A stretch of 64,000 nucleotides of DNA from Geodermatophilus sp. DSM 44513 (GTDB taxonomy: Bacteria > Actinomycetota > Actinomycetes > Mycobacteriales > Geodermatophilaceae), in contig NZ_CP135963.1 of the NCBI RefSeq assembly GCF_032460525.1, positions 3,348,001 through 3,412,000 of the forward strand, in the 5' to 3' direction. Numbering within the stretch: the first letter of the stretch is position 1; each line of letters opens with the position of its first letter. This document shows, piece after piece, positions 9,598 to 18,959 of the stretch. Position numbers and translations under genes: made by a program. The notes beneath the pieces were generated by a model. That model made no database searches, had not been told where the DNA came from, and saw only the letters and a program-made list of their open reading frames with translations.

Positions 9598-11484
9598 CTA
9601 GACCTGGTTGTCGCCGAAGACCGGGCGCAGGTCGCGCGCGGCCAGGATGTCGTCGTTGCTCGCGCCCGCGGCGACCATGGGCCACACCTGGGCGTCGGCG
9701 CCGACGACGAAGTCGATGACCACCGGCGCGTCGGTGATGGCCATCGCCTTCTCGATCACCGCGTCGACGTCGTCCTCGGACTCGCAGCGCAGGCCCACGC
9801 AGCCCAGGGCCTCGGCCAGCGCGACGAAGTCGGGGATGCGCACCGGCTTGGGGGTGCCGTCGGCGTTCTGGGCGTGCAGCTTGGTGTTGGAGTAGCGGCC
9901 CTCGTAGAAGAGGGTCTGCCACTGGCGCACCATGCCCAGGTTGCCGTTGTTGATGACGGCGATCTTGACCGGGATGCCCTCGATGGCGCAGGTGGCCAAC
10001 TCCTGGTTGGTCATCTGGAAGCAGCCGTCGCCGTCGATGGCCCACACGGTGGTGTCGGGGCAGCCGACCTTGGCGCCCATCGCGGCGGGGACGGCGTAGC
10101 CCATCGTGCCCAGGCCGCCGCTGTTGAGCCAGGTGCCCGGCTTCTCGTAGCGGATGAACTGGGCGGCCCACATCTGGTGCTGGCCGACGCCGGAGGTGTA
10201 GATGGCGTCGGGCCCGGCGATGGCGCCCAGCCGCTCGATGACGTACTGCGGGGAGAGGGCGCCGTCCTCGGGACGGTCGTAGCCCAGCGGGTACGTGCTC
10301 CGCCACTGCTCGACCTGCGCCCACCAGTCCGCGAGGTCCGGGGTGCGGCCGGCCTCGTGCTCGGCGCGCAGCGCGACGACGAGCTCGGCGATGGTCTCCC
10401 GGGCGTCGCCGACGATGGGCACGTCGGCCTTGCGGTTCTTGCCGATCTCGGCCGGGTCGATGTCGGCGTGCACCACCGCGGCCCCGGGCGCGAAGGAGGA
10501 CAGCTGCCCGGTGACGCGGTCGTCGAAGCGGGCGCCGAGGGCGATCAGCAGGTCGGCCTTCTGCAGCGCGGTGACCGCGGCGACGGTGCCGTGCATGCCG
10601 GGCATGCCCAGGTTCTGCCGGTTGCTGTCGGGGAAGGCGCCGCGGGCCATCAGCGTGGTGACCACCGGGGCTCCGGTGAGCTCGGCCAGCTCGGCGAGCT
10701 CCGCGGTGGCCCGCGCCTTGAGCACACCGCCGCCGACGTAGAGCACCGGACGGCGGGCTGCGGCGATCAGCGCGGCCGCCTCGCGCACCTGCTTGCCGTG
10801 CGGCCGGGTGTTCGGCTTGTAGCCGGGCAGCGCCAGCCGCGGCGGCCAGGTGAAGTCCGTGGTCGCCTGCAACGCGTCCTTGGAGATGTCGACCAGCACC
10901 GGGCCGGGGCGGCCGGTGGCGGCCAGGTGGAAGGCCTCGGCGATCCGCTGGGGGATCTCGTCGGGGTTGGTGACCAGGAAGTTGTGCTTGGTGATCGGCA
11001 TGGTGATGCCGCGGATGTCGGCCTCCTGGAAGGCGTCCGTGCCGATCGCGTGGCTGGGCACCTGGCCGGTGATGGCCACCAGCGGCACCGAGTCCATGTG
11101 GGCGTCGGCCAGCGGGGTGACCAGGTTCGTCGCGCCCGGCCCGGACGTCGCCATGCACACCCCGACCCGTCCGGTGGCCTGGGCGTACCCCTGGGCGGCG
11201 TGCCCGGCGCCCTGCTCGTGGCGGACCAGGACGTGGCGGACCCGCGAGTCGAACAGCGGGTCGTAGGCGGGCAGGATCGCCCCGCCGGGGATGCCGAAGA
11301 CCACCTCGACGCCGACCGCCTCCAGGGACCGCACGAGGCTCTGCGCCCCCGTGATGCCGGTGCGCGACTCGGCGGCGGCCTCCGCGATGGAGCGGGCCGT
11401 GGTCTCGACACCGGTCAGGGCGGCGGCTGCCTCACGGGTGGCGGCCTCGCGGGTGGCGGGCTCCCGCGGGGTGGTGGTCGTCAT
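9598..11484 (-). CDS. ilvB: Acetolactate synthase, catalytic (large) subunit
   Basis: Thiamine-diphosphate enzyme that condenses pyruvate with pyruvate or 2-oxobutyrate, the first committed step of valine, leucine and isoleucine synthesis. 628 residues including an Ala/Thr-rich ~45-residue N-terminal extension. Seen: [15 protein letters not shown], the activating Glu in [15 protein letters not shown], the FAD-domain [10 protein letters not shown], and the ThDP motif [15 protein letters not shown] ending in [15 protein letters not shown] at 11484 with AGGAGA upstream. Expression is probably set by the leader peptide and attenuator about 100-230 bp upstream. Confidence 0.98.
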   Translation of the reverse strand: MTTTTPREPATREAATREAAAALTGVETTARSIAEAAAESRTGITGAQSLVRSLEAVGVEVVFGIPGGAILPAYDPLFDSRVRHVLVRHEQGAGHAAQGYAQATGRVGVCMATSGPGATNLVTPLADAHMDSVPLVAITGQVPSHAIGTDAFQEADIRGITMPITKHNFLVTNPDEIPQRIAEAFHLAATGRPGPVLVDISKDALQATTDFTWPPRLALPGYKPNTRPHGKQVREAAALIAAARRPVLYVGGGVLKARATAELAELAELTGAPVVTTLMARGAFPDSNRQNLGMPGMHGTVAAVTALQKADLLIALGARFDDRVTGQLSSFAPGAAVVHADIDPAEIGKNRKADVPIVGDARETIAELVVALRAEHEAGRTPDLADWWAQVEQWRSTYPLGYDRPEDGALSPQYVIERLGAIAGPDAIYTSGVGQHQMWAAQFIRYEKPGTWLNSGGLGTMGYAVPAAMGAKVGCPDTTVWAIDGDGCFQMTNQELATCAIEGIPVKIAVINNGNLGMVRQWQTLFYEGRYSNTKLHAQNADGTPKPVRIPDFVALAEALGCVGLRCESEDDVDAVIEKAMAITDAPVVIDFVVGADAQVWPMVAAGASNDDILAARDLRPVFGDNQV

Positions 11485-11618
11485 GTCGTCTCCTGGCCGT
11501 GCTCGCTGCTGGTGGGCTCGGTGCTGGGGGACTCGCTGCCGGCCCCGGACGGGACCGTGGTGCGGTGTGCGGCGGGGGGTGCCCGTGGCGGACCGGTCGC
11601 ACCGGGGGTCGGGCCCGC

Positions 11619-11655
11619 AAACGAAAGACCCCCCGTGCCTGCGGCACAGAGGGTC
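11619..11655 (-). terminator. Attenuator terminator upstream of ilvB
   Basis: On the minus strand GACCC-TCT-GTGCC, loop GCA, GGCAC-GGG-GGGTC forms a 13-bp stem (with G-T pairs in the middle), followed by TTTCGTTT. This is the only clear U-tract terminator I saw in the window. It lies between the leader peptide and ilvB. Confidence 0.8.
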
Positions 11656-11659
11656 AGCA

Positions 11660-11679
11660 CGTCGGTCGGGCGACCGACG
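11660..11679 (-). promoter_or_regulatory. Leader hairpin of the ilvB attenuator
   Basis: Perfect 9-bp inverted repeat CGTCGGTCG/CGACCGACG directly after the leader peptide stop codon, before the terminator stem. It may act as a pause hairpin or take part in antitermination. Confidence 0.5.
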
Positions 11680-11681
11680 CG

Positions 11682-11717
11682 CTAGGCGACTACGAGGAGC
11701 AGGCAGGCCGGACGCAC
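11682..11717 (-). CDS. ilvB leader peptide (attenuation peptide)
   Basis: Eleven-codon open frame GTG-CGT-CCG-GCC-TGC then CTG-CTC-CTC-GTA-GTC-GCC-TAG, reading (M)[10 protein letters not shown]. The run of three Leu, two Val and one Ala codons, with GTA being a rare codon in this genome, immediately before a hairpin and an intrinsic terminator, is the hallmark of ribosome-mediated attenuation by branched-chain amino acids. It has no Shine-Dalgarno site, but CACAGT lies six nucleotides before the GTG and TTGACG 18 bp further up, so the transcript may start at the GTG itself. Confidence 0.75.
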   Translation of the reverse strand: MRPACLLLVVA

Positions 11718-11723
11718 GCGGCC

Positions 11724-11753
11724 ACTGTGCGCCCCGGGCGGCCCGGCCGTCAA
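11724..11753 (-). promoter_or_regulatory. Promoter of the ilvBN(C) operon
   Basis: Minus-strand -35 TTGACG (11748-11753), 18-bp spacer, -10 CACAGT (11724-11729), predicted start at the leader peptide GTG (11717). Confidence 0.55.
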
Positions 11754-11760
11754 CCACGTC

Positions 11761-11777
11761 GTCCCACGCCGTGGGAC
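11761..11777. promoter_or_regulatory. Palindrome upstream of the ilv promoter
   Basis: GTCCCACG-C-CGTGGGAC, 8-bp arms, centred about 52 bp before the predicted ilv start. A further half site CCGTGGGAC is at 11791-11799. It could be an activator site for ilvB, or a weak terminator hairpin for the upstream GGDEF/EAL gene, which ends at 11816 on the same strand. Confidence 0.4.
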
Positions 11778-11815
11778 AGCGTGTCGCGCGCCGTGGGACG
11801 CCGGCCGCGGTGCGG

Positions 11816-14413
11816 TCAGTGCGACCCGACGAGCCCGGGCCACACCACGCCGGCTCCGCGGTCCAGGACCTCGACCAGCTCCTGCACCCGCATCGGCCGG
11901 CCGAGCAGGAAGCCCTGGGCGAAGCCGCAGCCCGCGGCGCGCAGCGCACCGAGCTGGGCCGGCGTCTCCACGCCCTCGGCCACGACGTCCAGGCCGAGCG
12001 CGGCGGCGATCCCGACCACCGACTCGCACAGCGCCCGCGTCTCGCGGTCGCGGTCGATCCGCAGCACGAACGAGCGGTCCAGCTTCAGCACGTCGATCGG
12101 CAGCCGGGTCAGGTGCGCCAGCGAGGAGCGGCCGGTGCCGAAGTCGTCGAGGGCCACGTGCACGCCCATGAGCCGCAGCGCGCGGATGTCGGCGGCCACG
12201 TGCTCGCCCTCGGAGGCGAGCGTCGCCTCGGTCACCTCCAGGATGAGGCGCTCCGGGGGCAGGCCGGTCGACTCGAGGACGGCGGCCACGTCGCGGACCA
12301 GGGTGCGGGCGGCGACGTGCGAGGCGGAGATGTTCACGCCCAGGCGCAGCGGGGTGCCGCCGTGGGCGAGGGGCAACGCGGCGGTGGCGGCCTGCTCCAG
12401 CGCCCAGCGCTGCAGCTCCCCGATCACCCCGGCGCGCTCGGCGACGGGCACGAACTCCGCGGGCGGCACCTCGCCGAGCCGGGGGTGGGTCCAGCGCAGC
12501 AGCGCCTCGACACCGGTCGCCCGGCGTTCGGCCAGCGAGACCACCGGCTGGAAGAGGACGGACAGCTCGCCGCGGTCCCAGGCGCCGGGCAGGTCCTCGC
12601 GCAGGCGGGCCCGCCGCTCGGCGGCACTGCTCAGCGCCGGCCGGTAGCGCAGCGGGGTGCCGGTGCCCGCGGCGCAGGCCGCGCGTACGGCGAGCTCGGC
12701 GCGGGTCATCAGCTCGGCCACCGAACCGGCGGCGGCGAACTCGACGACGCCGATGTCGGCGCCGAGGTCGAAGACCCCGGCGCTGGTGTGCAGCGGCTGC
12801 TCGACCACCGACAGGCAGCGGTCGGCCAGCAGGTCCACCGCCTGGGGCGGACCCCCGGCGAGGACGGCGAAGGCGCCCCCGCCGACCCGCATCACGGGGT
12901 CGCCGGCGCGCACCGTGGCCCGCAACCGGCGGGCGACCTCGACCAGCACCTCGGTGACGACGTCGCGGCCGGCGTCCTCGCGCACGGCGTCGATCCCGTC
13001 GAGCTCCACGAGCAGCAGGCTGCGCGGGGACGACCCGCCCTCGGCCAGCGCCTGCTCCAGCGTGCGCTCGCAGCCGGCCCGGTTGGGCAGCCCGGTGACC
13101 GGGTCGGTGAACGCGACCTGCTCCAGGGTGTGCTCGCGGGCGACCCGCTCGGTGGTGTCCCGGCAGTGCAGGACCACGGCGCCGACCACGGTGTCCGAGC
13201 GCAGGTCGGAGACGCTGGCCTCCAGGACCCGCCACGTGCCGTCGGCGTGCCGCAGCCGCAGCCGCAGCAGTCCGGACGGGTCACCACCGTCCCCGGCCCC
13301 CGGCGCCAGGGCGCGGGAGACGGGCAGGACGTCGTCGGGGTGCAGCAGCGCGAGCAGGTCGGTGCCGACGGGGACGGCGGCGGGGTCACCGAGCGCCGTC
13401 CCCAGTGTCGGGGACGTCCAGCTGACCTGCAGGGTGCGGTCGAGGATGAGGACGGCGTCGCTGCTGGCGGCGACCAGGGAGCGGAAGTAGGCCTCGCTGC
13501 GCCGCAGCCGGGCGCCCAGCTCCTCCTCCTCGCGCGCGGTGACCCACCGGTGCAGCACGGCCAGGACGGCGCACAGCGAGCCGCCGACCGCGACCACCGG
13601 GCTGACCCGGTGGCCGCTGAGCGAGACCGCGGCCGCACCGAGGCAGGCGGCCGTCATCGCCAGGTGCGGCAGCACCTGGCGCAGCGCGGTGGAGCGGCCG
13701 CTGAGCCGCCGCCCGCCCGGCCCCTGCGCGTCGGGGTCCGGGCACGGGCCCGGGTCGAGCAGGGCGGCCGCGCCGAGCAGCACCAGCCCGGCGGCGACCA
13801 GGACGCGGCCGGGCGCCAGGAGGGCGACCGCGGCCAGCAGCACCAGGGCCGTGCGCTGGCGGCGGGCCTCGACGACGCCCAGCAGCAGGACCGCCGCGGC
13901 CACCGTGGCCGAGGTGACCACCGTGGCCACGGCGAGGACGGCGGACCCCGCGGGGGTCAGGTCCCGCCAGCCGGGGACCGGGTCGAGCACCAGCACCTGC
14001 AGCACGAGCACGCAGGCGATGAGGAACAGGGCGAGCTCCACGGCCGCCCGCGGGCCGCCGCGCCTGCGGGCGGGCGGGACGAGGGTGAGGATGCCGGCGG
14101 CGGCCAGCACCTGGCCGGGCACGGTGGGCAGCCAGCGCAGGGCCACCTCGAGCACCGGGTCCCGCGGCCCGGCGACCAGGACGGCGACCTGGCCCAGGAC
14201 CGGCAGCACCGGGGCGAGCGCGAACAGCCGCCAGCCCCGCCACCGGGCGCTCCGGGACCGGCCCGCCGTCCACAGGACGACGGCGGTGGCGATCCCGAGG
14301 GCGGCGAGCGCGAGGTCGCCGACGGGGTCCGGGCCGGCCGTGGCCGCGGACACCGCGCAGGCCGCGGCCACGGGCACCGAGCTGCCGAGCAGCCACCACC
14401 TCAGCCGGTCCAC
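11816..14413 (-). CDS. Membrane-bound PAS-GGDEF-EAL protein, predicted c-di-GMP phosphodiesterase
   Basis: 865 residues. About nine hydrophobic helices occupy residues 1-280, followed by a PAS domain (about 295-415), a GGDEF domain (about 425-580) and an EAL domain (about 600-850). The GGDEF signature is degenerate (VGGGAFAVL instead of GGDEF/GGEEF), so cyclase activity is unlikely. The EAL domain retains [36 protein letters not shown] and VAEGVET, so c-di-GMP hydrolysis is plausible, perhaps with GTP binding by the GGDEF domain as a regulator. GTG start at 14413. It lies between ilvB and ilvD on the same strand but shows no functional link to them and is probably an insertion into the ancestral order. 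Confidence 0.9.
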   Translation of the reverse strand: MDRLRWWLLGSSVPVAAACAVSAATAGPDPVGDLALAALGIATAVVLWTAGRSRSARWRGWRLFALAPVLPVLGQVAVLVAGPRDPVLEVALRWLPTVPGQVLAAAGILTLVPPARRRGGPRAAVELALFLIACVLVLQVLVLDPVPGWRDLTPAGSAVLAVATVVTSATVAAAVLLLGVVEARRQRTALVLLAAVALLAPGRVLVAAGLVLLGAAALLDPGPCPDPDAQGPGGRRLSGRSTALRQVLPHLAMTAACLGAAAVSLSGHRVSPVVAVGGSLCAVLAVLHRWVTAREEEELGARLRRSEAYFRSLVAASSDAVLILDRTLQVSWTSPTLGTALGDPAAVPVGTDLLALLHPDDVLPVSRALAPGAGDGGDPSGLLRLRLRHADGTWRVLEASVSDLRSDTVVGAVVLHCRDTTERVAREHTLEQVAFTDPVTGLPNRAGCERTLEQALAEGGSSPRSLLLVELDGIDAVREDAGRDVVTEVLVEVARRLRATVRAGDPVMRVGGGAFAVLAGGPPQAVDLLADRCLSVVEQPLHTSAGVFDLGADIGVVEFAAAGSVAELMTRAELAVRAACAAGTGTPLRYRPALSSAAERRARLREDLPGAWDRGELSVLFQPVVSLAERRATGVEALLRWTHPRLGEVPPAEFVPVAERAGVIGELQRWALEQAATAALPLAHGGTPLRLGVNISASHVAARTLVRDVAAVLESTGLPPERLILEVTEATLASEGEHVAADIRALRLMGVHVALDDFGTGRSSLAHLTRLPIDVLKLDRSFVLRIDRDRETRALCESVVGIAAALGLDVVAEGVETPAQLGALRAAGCGFAQGFLLGRPMRVQELVEVLDRGAGVVWPGLVGSH

Positions 14414-14490
14414 ACCTGCTCAGTCGGCAGGTGCCGGCGCCGGCGACAGGAGTGCGGGCCGGCTCCTCACCCCTTGGGGTGGCCCCCGGG

Positions 14491-14609
14491 TGACGTGCTG
14501 GAACGGCCTCCCTGCAGGGGCCCGCCGCGAGCCAGGTGACGTGCTGGAACGGCCCCCTCGCAGGGACCCGCCGCGAGCCTGCGAGCGGTGGGGGGCGAGG
14601 GGGTCCTTG
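14491..14609 (+). repeat. Structured intergenic repeat, copy 3 plus a 5' half copy in tandem
   Basis: A truncated copy (14491-14534) is followed by a complete copy (14537-14609); both begin TGACGTGCTGGAACGGCC. Outer arms of the full copy are CCCCCTCGC and GCGAGGGGG, inner arms CCCGCCGC and GCGGTGGG. It ends at the ilvD stop codon. Confidence 0.85.
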
Positions 14610-14610
14610 T

Positions 14611-16317
14611 TCAGCCGCAGACGGCGCCCTGGGCCGCGGAGCTGACCAGCTTGGCGTACTTGCCGAGGACGCCGGTGGTGTAGCGCGGGGGCAGCGGCGT
14701 CCAGCCCTCCCGGCGGCGGGCCAGCTCGGCGTCGTCGACCAGCAGGTCCAGCGTCCGGCGGGCGAGGTCCAGCCGGACCCGGTCGCCGTCGCGCACGAAC
14801 GCGATCGGGCCGCCGTCGGTGGCCTCGGGTGCGACGTGGCCGACGCACAGGCCCGTGGTCCCCCCGGAGAACCGGCCGTCGGTGAGCAGCAGCACGTCCT
14901 TGCCCAGGCCCGCGCCCTTGATCGCGCCGGTGACGGCGAGCATCTCGCGCATGCCTGGCCCACCCCGGGGCCCCTCGTAGCGGATCACCACGACGTCGCC
15001 GGCCCGCAGGGTGCCCTCGGTGACGGCGTCCATGGCGCCCTGCTCGCCGTCGAAGACCCGAGCGGTGCCCTCGAAGACGTCGGCGTCGAAGCCGGCGGAC
15101 TTCACCACCGCACCCTCCGGGGACAGCGTGCCGCGCAGGATCGTCAGGCCGCCGGTCTTGTGGATCGGGTCGCTCATCGCGTGCACGATCGTGCCGTCGA
15201 GGTCCGGCGGGGCGATCTCGGCGAGGTTCTCCGCCATCGTCTTCCCGGTCACGGTGAGCACGTCGCCGTGCAGCAGGCCGGCGTCGAGCAGCGCGCGCAG
15301 CACGACCGGGACACCGCCGACGCGGTCGACGTCGGTCATGACGAACCGGCCGAAGGGCTTGACGTCGGCCAGGTGCGGGGTGCGGTCGCCGATCCGGTTG
15401 AAGTCCTCGAGGGTGAGGTCGACCTGCGCCTCGTGCGCGATGGCCAGCAGGTGCAGGACGGCGTTGGTGGAGCCGCCGAGCGCCATGACCACGGTGATCG
15501 CGTTCTCGAACGCCTCCCGCGTCATGATCTGGCGAGCGGTGATGCCCTTGCGCAGCAGGTTGACGACGGCCTCGCCGGAGGCGACGGCGACGGCGTCGCG
15601 GCGGCTGTCGGGGGCCGGCGGGGCGGCGCTGCCGGGCAGGGCCATGCCGAGGGCCTCGGCGACGCTGGCCATGGTGTTGGCCGTGTACATGCCGCCGCAG
15701 GAGCCCTGGCCGGGGCAGGCGGCCCGCTCGATCGCCTCGAGCTCCTCGCGGGTGATCAGCCCGCGCGCGCAGGCGCCGACCCCCTCGAAGACGTCGATGA
15801 TCGTCAGGTCGTCGCGGTCACCGAGCTTCCCCGGCAGCGTGGAGCCGGAGTAGACGAACACGCTGGCCAGGTCCAGCCGCGCGGCGGCCATGAGCATGCC
15901 GGGCAGCGACTTGTCGCAACCGGCCAGCAGCACGGTGCCGTCGAGCCGCTCGGCGAACACGACGGTCTCCACCGAGTCGGCGATGACCTCGCGGGAGACC
16001 AGGGAGGCACGCATCCCCTCGTGGCCCATGGAGATGCCGTCGGAGACGGAGATGGTGCCGAACTCCAGCGGGAACCCACCGGCGGCGTGCACGCCCTCCT
16101 TGGCCCGCTTGGCCAGCCGGTCGAGGGAGAGGTTGCAGGGGGTGATCTCGTTCCACGACGAGGCGACGCCGATCTGCGGCTTCTCCCAGTCGTCGTCGCC
16201 CATCCCGACCGCGCGCAGCATGGCGCGGGCCGGGGCGCGGGTGATGCCGTCGGTCACCTCGCGGCTGCGGGGCTTGACGTCGACGGTGGCGGTGCGGGGG
16301 TCCTCGACGGTCGTCAC
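14611..16317 (-). CDS. ilvD: Dihydroxy-acid dehydratase
   Basis: Fe-S dehydratase, third step of valine/isoleucine synthesis. 568 residues, normal for the short IlvD class. Cluster cysteines are seen in AGCDKSLPG and [16 protein letters not shown]; other motifs are [25 protein letters not shown] and the C-terminal [11 protein letters not shown]. The start is GTG at 16315-16317, with TACGCT exactly seven bases upstream and no Shine-Dalgarno, a leaderless pattern. It is transcribed divergently from the MmyB-type regulator. The gene is monocistronic and ends in the structured repeat. Confidence 0.98.
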   Translation of the reverse strand: MTTVEDPRTATVDVKPRSREVTDGITRAPARAMLRAVGMGDDDWEKPQIGVASSWNEITPCNLSLDRLAKRAKEGVHAAGGFPLEFGTISVSDGISMGHEGMRASLVSREVIADSVETVVFAERLDGTVLLAGCDKSLPGMLMAAARLDLASVFVYSGSTLPGKLGDRDDLTIIDVFEGVGACARGLITREELEAIERAACPGQGSCGGMYTANTMASVAEALGMALPGSAAPPAPDSRRDAVAVASGEAVVNLLRKGITARQIMTREAFENAITVVMALGGSTNAVLHLLAIAHEAQVDLTLEDFNRIGDRTPHLADVKPFGRFVMTDVDRVGGVPVVLRALLDAGLLHGDVLTVTGKTMAENLAEIAPPDLDGTIVHAMSDPIHKTGGLTILRGTLSPEGAVVKSAGFDADVFEGTARVFDGEQGAMDAVTEGTLRAGDVVVIRYEGPRGGPGMREMLAVTGAIKGAGLGKDVLLLTDGRFSGGTTGLCVGHVAPEATDGGPIAFVRDGDRVRLDLARRTLDLLVDDAELARRREGWTPLPPRYTTGVLGKYAKLVSSAAQGAVCG

Positions 16318-16324
16318 GTCGTGG

Positions 16325-16330
16325 AGCGTA
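16325..16330 (-). promoter_or_regulatory. Leaderless-type -10 box of ilvD
   Basis: TACGCT on the minus strand, seven nucleotides before the ilvD GTG. Confidence 0.6.
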
Positions 16331-16360
16331 GGCCGGTCGGGGGGTCCGCCCCAGGGACGA

Positions 16361-16376
16361 CCGATACTGGTACCGG
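16361..16376. promoter_or_regulatory. Inverted repeat in the ilvD/regulator divergent region
   Basis: CCGATAC-TG-GTACCGG, two 7-bp arms with one mismatch and a 2-bp spacer, 30 bp before the regulator start and 44 bp upstream of ilvD. It is a candidate operator, most simply for autoregulation by the adjacent MmyB-type protein. Confidence 0.45.
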
Positions 16377-16406
16377 CACCACCACCGACGTCCCCCGGAG
16401 GCCACC

Positions 16407-17234
16407 GTGCCCACCTCCGCCACCGCCCGCGGTGAACTGGCCGAGTTCCTGCGGTCGCGCCGCCGCCAGGTCGACCCGCGGTCCGCCGGGGTGCCGACGG
16501 GCGGTGCGCGGCGGACGCCGGGTCTGCGCCGGGAGGAGGTCGCGCTGCTCTCCGGGGTGAGCCACACCTGGTACACGTGGCTGGAGCAGGGCCGCGACAT
16601 CCGGCCCTCGCGCCAGGTGGTCGACGCGCTGGCCCGCACGCTGCGGATGTCACCGGCCGAGCACGGGTACGTGCTGCGGCTGACCGGGCACGGCGGCAGC
16701 ACCCCCGGCGGCGCGGTCGACGGCATGCCGGCCCACGTGCAGCGGCTGCTCGACGCGCTGGGCCCCTCCCCCGCCTACGCGATCACCGCCGGCTGGACGA
16801 TCGCCGGCTGGAACCGGGCCTACCAGCGGCTGTACCCGGGGGTGGCCACCGTGCCGCCGGCCGAGCGCAACCTGCTGTGGCTGGTGTTCACCGACCCGGC
16901 CGTCCGGGACCTGCTGGGCGACTGGGGCACCGACAGCCGCCGCTTCCTCACCCAGTTCCGCGCCGAGGTGGGCCCGCGGCTGGCCGACCCGGGGGTGGTC
17001 GACCTGGTGTCCCGGTTGCAGGCCGCCAGCCCCGACTTCCGCGCCGGGTGGGCCAGCCACGACGTCGACCGGTTCAGCTCCGCCGAGCGGCGCTTCGAGC
17101 ACCCCCGGGTCGGCACGCTGCTGCTGGAGCACCACCAGCTCGCGCCGGCCGACGCCCCGGGCCTGTCGGTGGTCGTCTACACCGCCGCCGAGGGTGGCGA
17201 CGCGGCCGACCGGCTGGCGCGGCTGTCGGCCTGA
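16407..17234 (+). CDS. XRE-type HTH regulator with MmyB-like C-terminal domain
   Basis: 275 residues. The N-terminal HTH (about 10-85) contains [39 protein letters not shown] and [18 protein letters not shown], the signature of the actinobacterial MmyB group. The C-terminal ~170 residues ([56 protein letters not shown]) form the MmyB ligand-binding domain, known to bind fatty-acid-like ligands in one crystal structure. Usually regulates a divergent or neighbouring oxidoreductase; here the divergent gene is ilvD. GTG start at 16407 preceded by GGAG. Confidence 0.9.
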   Translation: MPTSATARGELAEFLRSRRRQVDPRSAGVPTGGARRTPGLRREEVALLSGVSHTWYTWLEQGRDIRPSRQVVDALARTLRMSPAEHGYVLRLTGHGGSTPGGAVDGMPAHVQRLLDALGPSPAYAITAGWTIAGWNRAYQRLYPGVATVPPAERNLLWLVFTDPAVRDLLGDWGTDSRRFLTQFRAEVGPRLADPGVVDLVSRLQAASPDFRAGWASHDVDRFSSAERRFEHPRVGTLLLEHHQLAPADAPGLSVVVYTAAEGGDAADRLARLSA

Positions 17235-17258
17235 GCCGGTCTGGGAGGATGTGCGGCC

Positions 17259-17624
17259 GTGGCCACGGCGCGCTTGCGGACCAGCCGGGTGGCGCTGCTC
17301 CCGGTCCTCTTCCTGGCCATCTGCGTCCTGCCGCTGGCGGCCGCCGCCCCCTGGGCGGCGCTGCTCCTGCTCGTACCCGCGCTGATCGCCGTGTGGGTGC
17401 TGCGGGTCGGGGTGGACGTCGCCGACGACGGGGTCACGGTGCGCTCGCTGGCCGCCGCCCGGCACGTGCCCTGGCGTGAGGTGGCCGGCATCCGGGTGGC
17501 CGAGCGCGGCGACCTGCGCCTGGTGACCACCCGCGGCACCGAGCTGCGGCTGCCGGTGCTGCGCACCCGCGACCTGCCCCGGCTGGCCGCGGTCTCCGGC
17601 GGCCGCATCCCCGACGTCGGGTAG
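17259..17624 (+). CDS. PH-domain (CFP6-like) small membrane protein
   Basis: 121 residues: one or two N-terminal hydrophobic helices (about 10-48, LLPVLFLAICVLPLAAAAPW) followed by a small bacterial PH-like domain (VGVDVADDGVTVRSL, VPWREVAGIRVAERG, TELRLPVLRTRDLPRL). M. tuberculosis CFP6 (Rv3004) has the same build and lies in the same place next to ilvB, so this is probably its counterpart. Function unknown. GTG start at 17259 with GGGAGGA upstream; 24 bp after the regulator. Confidence 0.82.
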   Translation: MATARLRTSRVALLPVLFLAICVLPLAAAAPWAALLLLVPALIAVWVLRVGVDVADDGVTVRSLAAARHVPWREVAGIRVAERGDLRLVTTRGTELRLPVLRTRDLPRLAAVSGGRIPDVG

Positions 17625-17657
17625 TGCTGCGGGAGCCGCCCCGCCGGCGCCCGCACG

Positions 17658-17663
17658 TACTGT
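17658..17663 (+). promoter_or_regulatory. Leaderless-type -10 box of the sugar-dehydrogenase lipoprotein gene
   Basis: TACTGT, seven nucleotides before the GTG at 17671. Confidence 0.5.
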
Positions 17664-17670
17664 GCGAGGG

Positions 17671-18831
17671 GTGAGCCGGCTGCGCGCGCGACGGGGACGG
17701 CGCCTGGCCGCTGCCGCGGTGCTGACCGTCGTCCTGGCCGCCTGCGGCGGCGAGGGCTACGAGCCGTCCGGCCCGTTCCGCCCGCGGCCGGAGGGCCCCC
17801 CGCCCCAGGTCGGCCCGCCCACGGAGTCACCGCAGGTGCCCGGTCCGGGGGACCCGGCCGACCCGGAGTCCGACGAGGAGGCCGGCGACCCGAACGTGGT
17901 CGCCTCCGGGCTGACCGTGCCCACCGGCCTGGTCGTGCTGCCCGACGGCACCGCGGTCGTCGGCGAGCGGGAGACCGGGCGGCTGCTGCAGGTGTTCCCC
18001 GACCGCTCCCCCGCCCGGGAGCTCATGACGCTGCCCGGCATCGACACCGCCGGGGACGGCGGGCTGCTGGGCCTGGCGATCTCGCCGACCTTCCCGGAGG
18101 ACGGGCTGTTCTACGCCTACGTCTCCACGGCCACCGACAACCGCGTGGTCCGCTTCCCGATGGGCAGCACCCCCAACCCGGTGCTCACCGGCATCCCGCG
18201 CGGCGAGACGCACAACGGCGGCGGGCTGGCGTTCGCCCCCGACGGCACCCTGTTCGTCGGCACCGGGGACACCGCGGACCCGGCGCTGGCCCAGGACCCC
18301 GCCTCGCTGGCCGGCAAGGTGCTGCACGTCGACGTCTTCGGCCGGGCGGTGGGGGCCGGCCCGGTGTACAGCTCCGGGCACGCCGACGTCACGGCGCTGT
18401 GCCCGGGCGGGGAGGCGCTGTTCGCCACGGACGACTCCGCGGAGGGGCCCGACGAGCTGGTGGCGGTCGTCGAGGGCGGCGACGGCGGCTGGCCGGCCGC
18501 GGCGCCGGACAGCGCCGGTCCGGTCGTGGACTTCCCCCCGGCCGAGGGCGGCCTGGCCGGGTGCGCGGTGGCCGGGCGCACGGTGTTCCTCGGCGCGCTG
18601 GACGGCCGCCGCGTGCACACGGTGCAGCTGGACGGCACCGGCGCCCTGGCCGAGGAGCCGGGGGAGTTCCTCGTCGAGCGCTACGGCCGGCTGCGCACCG
18701 TCGTCCTCGACGGCGAGGGCGCCCTGTGGATCACCACGTCCAACGAGGACGGCGTCGGCACCCCGGCCGAGGACGACGACCGGGTGCTGCGCGTCTTCCC
18801 GCCCGGCGGCGCCGCCGACTCCCCGTTGTAG
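17671..18831 (+). CDS. LppZ-like lipoprotein, PQQ-dependent sugar dehydrogenase (GSDH) fold
   Basis: 386 residues. An Arg-rich signal peptide ends in the lipobox VLAACGG, so the protein is probably anchored outside the membrane. A Pro-rich spacer (about 30-70) precedes a six-bladed propeller of the glucose/sorbosone dehydrogenase family: GLTVPTGLVVLPDGTAVVGER, TAGDGGLLGLAISPTF, RGETHNGGGLAFAPDGTLFVGTGD, and LWITTSNEDG. M. tuberculosis LppZ (Rv3006) has the same design and genomic position. True PQQ dependence is not shown for this group. Start GTG 17671 is preferred over GTG 17662 because of the -10 spacing. Convergent with gatB, with a structured repeat between. Confidence 0.87.
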   Translation: MSRLRARRGRRLAAAAVLTVVLAACGGEGYEPSGPFRPRPEGPPPQVGPPTESPQVPGPGDPADPESDEEAGDPNVVASGLTVPTGLVVLPDGTAVVGERETGRLLQVFPDRSPARELMTLPGIDTAGDGGLLGLAISPTFPEDGLFYAYVSTATDNRVVRFPMGSTPNPVLTGIPRGETHNGGGLAFAPDGTLFVGTGDTADPALAQDPASLAGKVLHVDVFGRAVGAGPVYSSGHADVTALCPGGEALFATDDSAEGPDELVAVVEGGDGGWPAAAPDSAGPVVDFPPAEGGLAGCAVAGRTVFLGALDGRRVHTVQLDGTGALAEEPGEFLVERYGRLRTVVLDGEGALWITTSNEDGVGTPAEDDDRVLRVFPPGGAADSPL

Positions 18832-18850
18832 GACGGCGGGGCTCAGCGCG

Positions 18851-18917
18851 CCGTTCGGCCTCGGTGCAGGGGCCCTCCGCCTGCGCCTGCGAGGCGTGGG
18901 GGGCACCGGGGTCCTTC
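18851..18917 (+). repeat. Structured intergenic repeat, copy 4
   Basis: A divergent copy. Outer arms CCTCGGTGC and GCACCGGGG (one T-G pair); the left inner arm is degenerate, the right part GCCTGCGAGGCGTGGGGGGCAC is typical. It lies between the convergent lipoprotein gene and gatB. Confidence 0.7.
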
Positions 18918-18959
18918 CGGGCTCCTGGCCGCGGTGCGGTCCGGTAGGACCGCAGTGAC

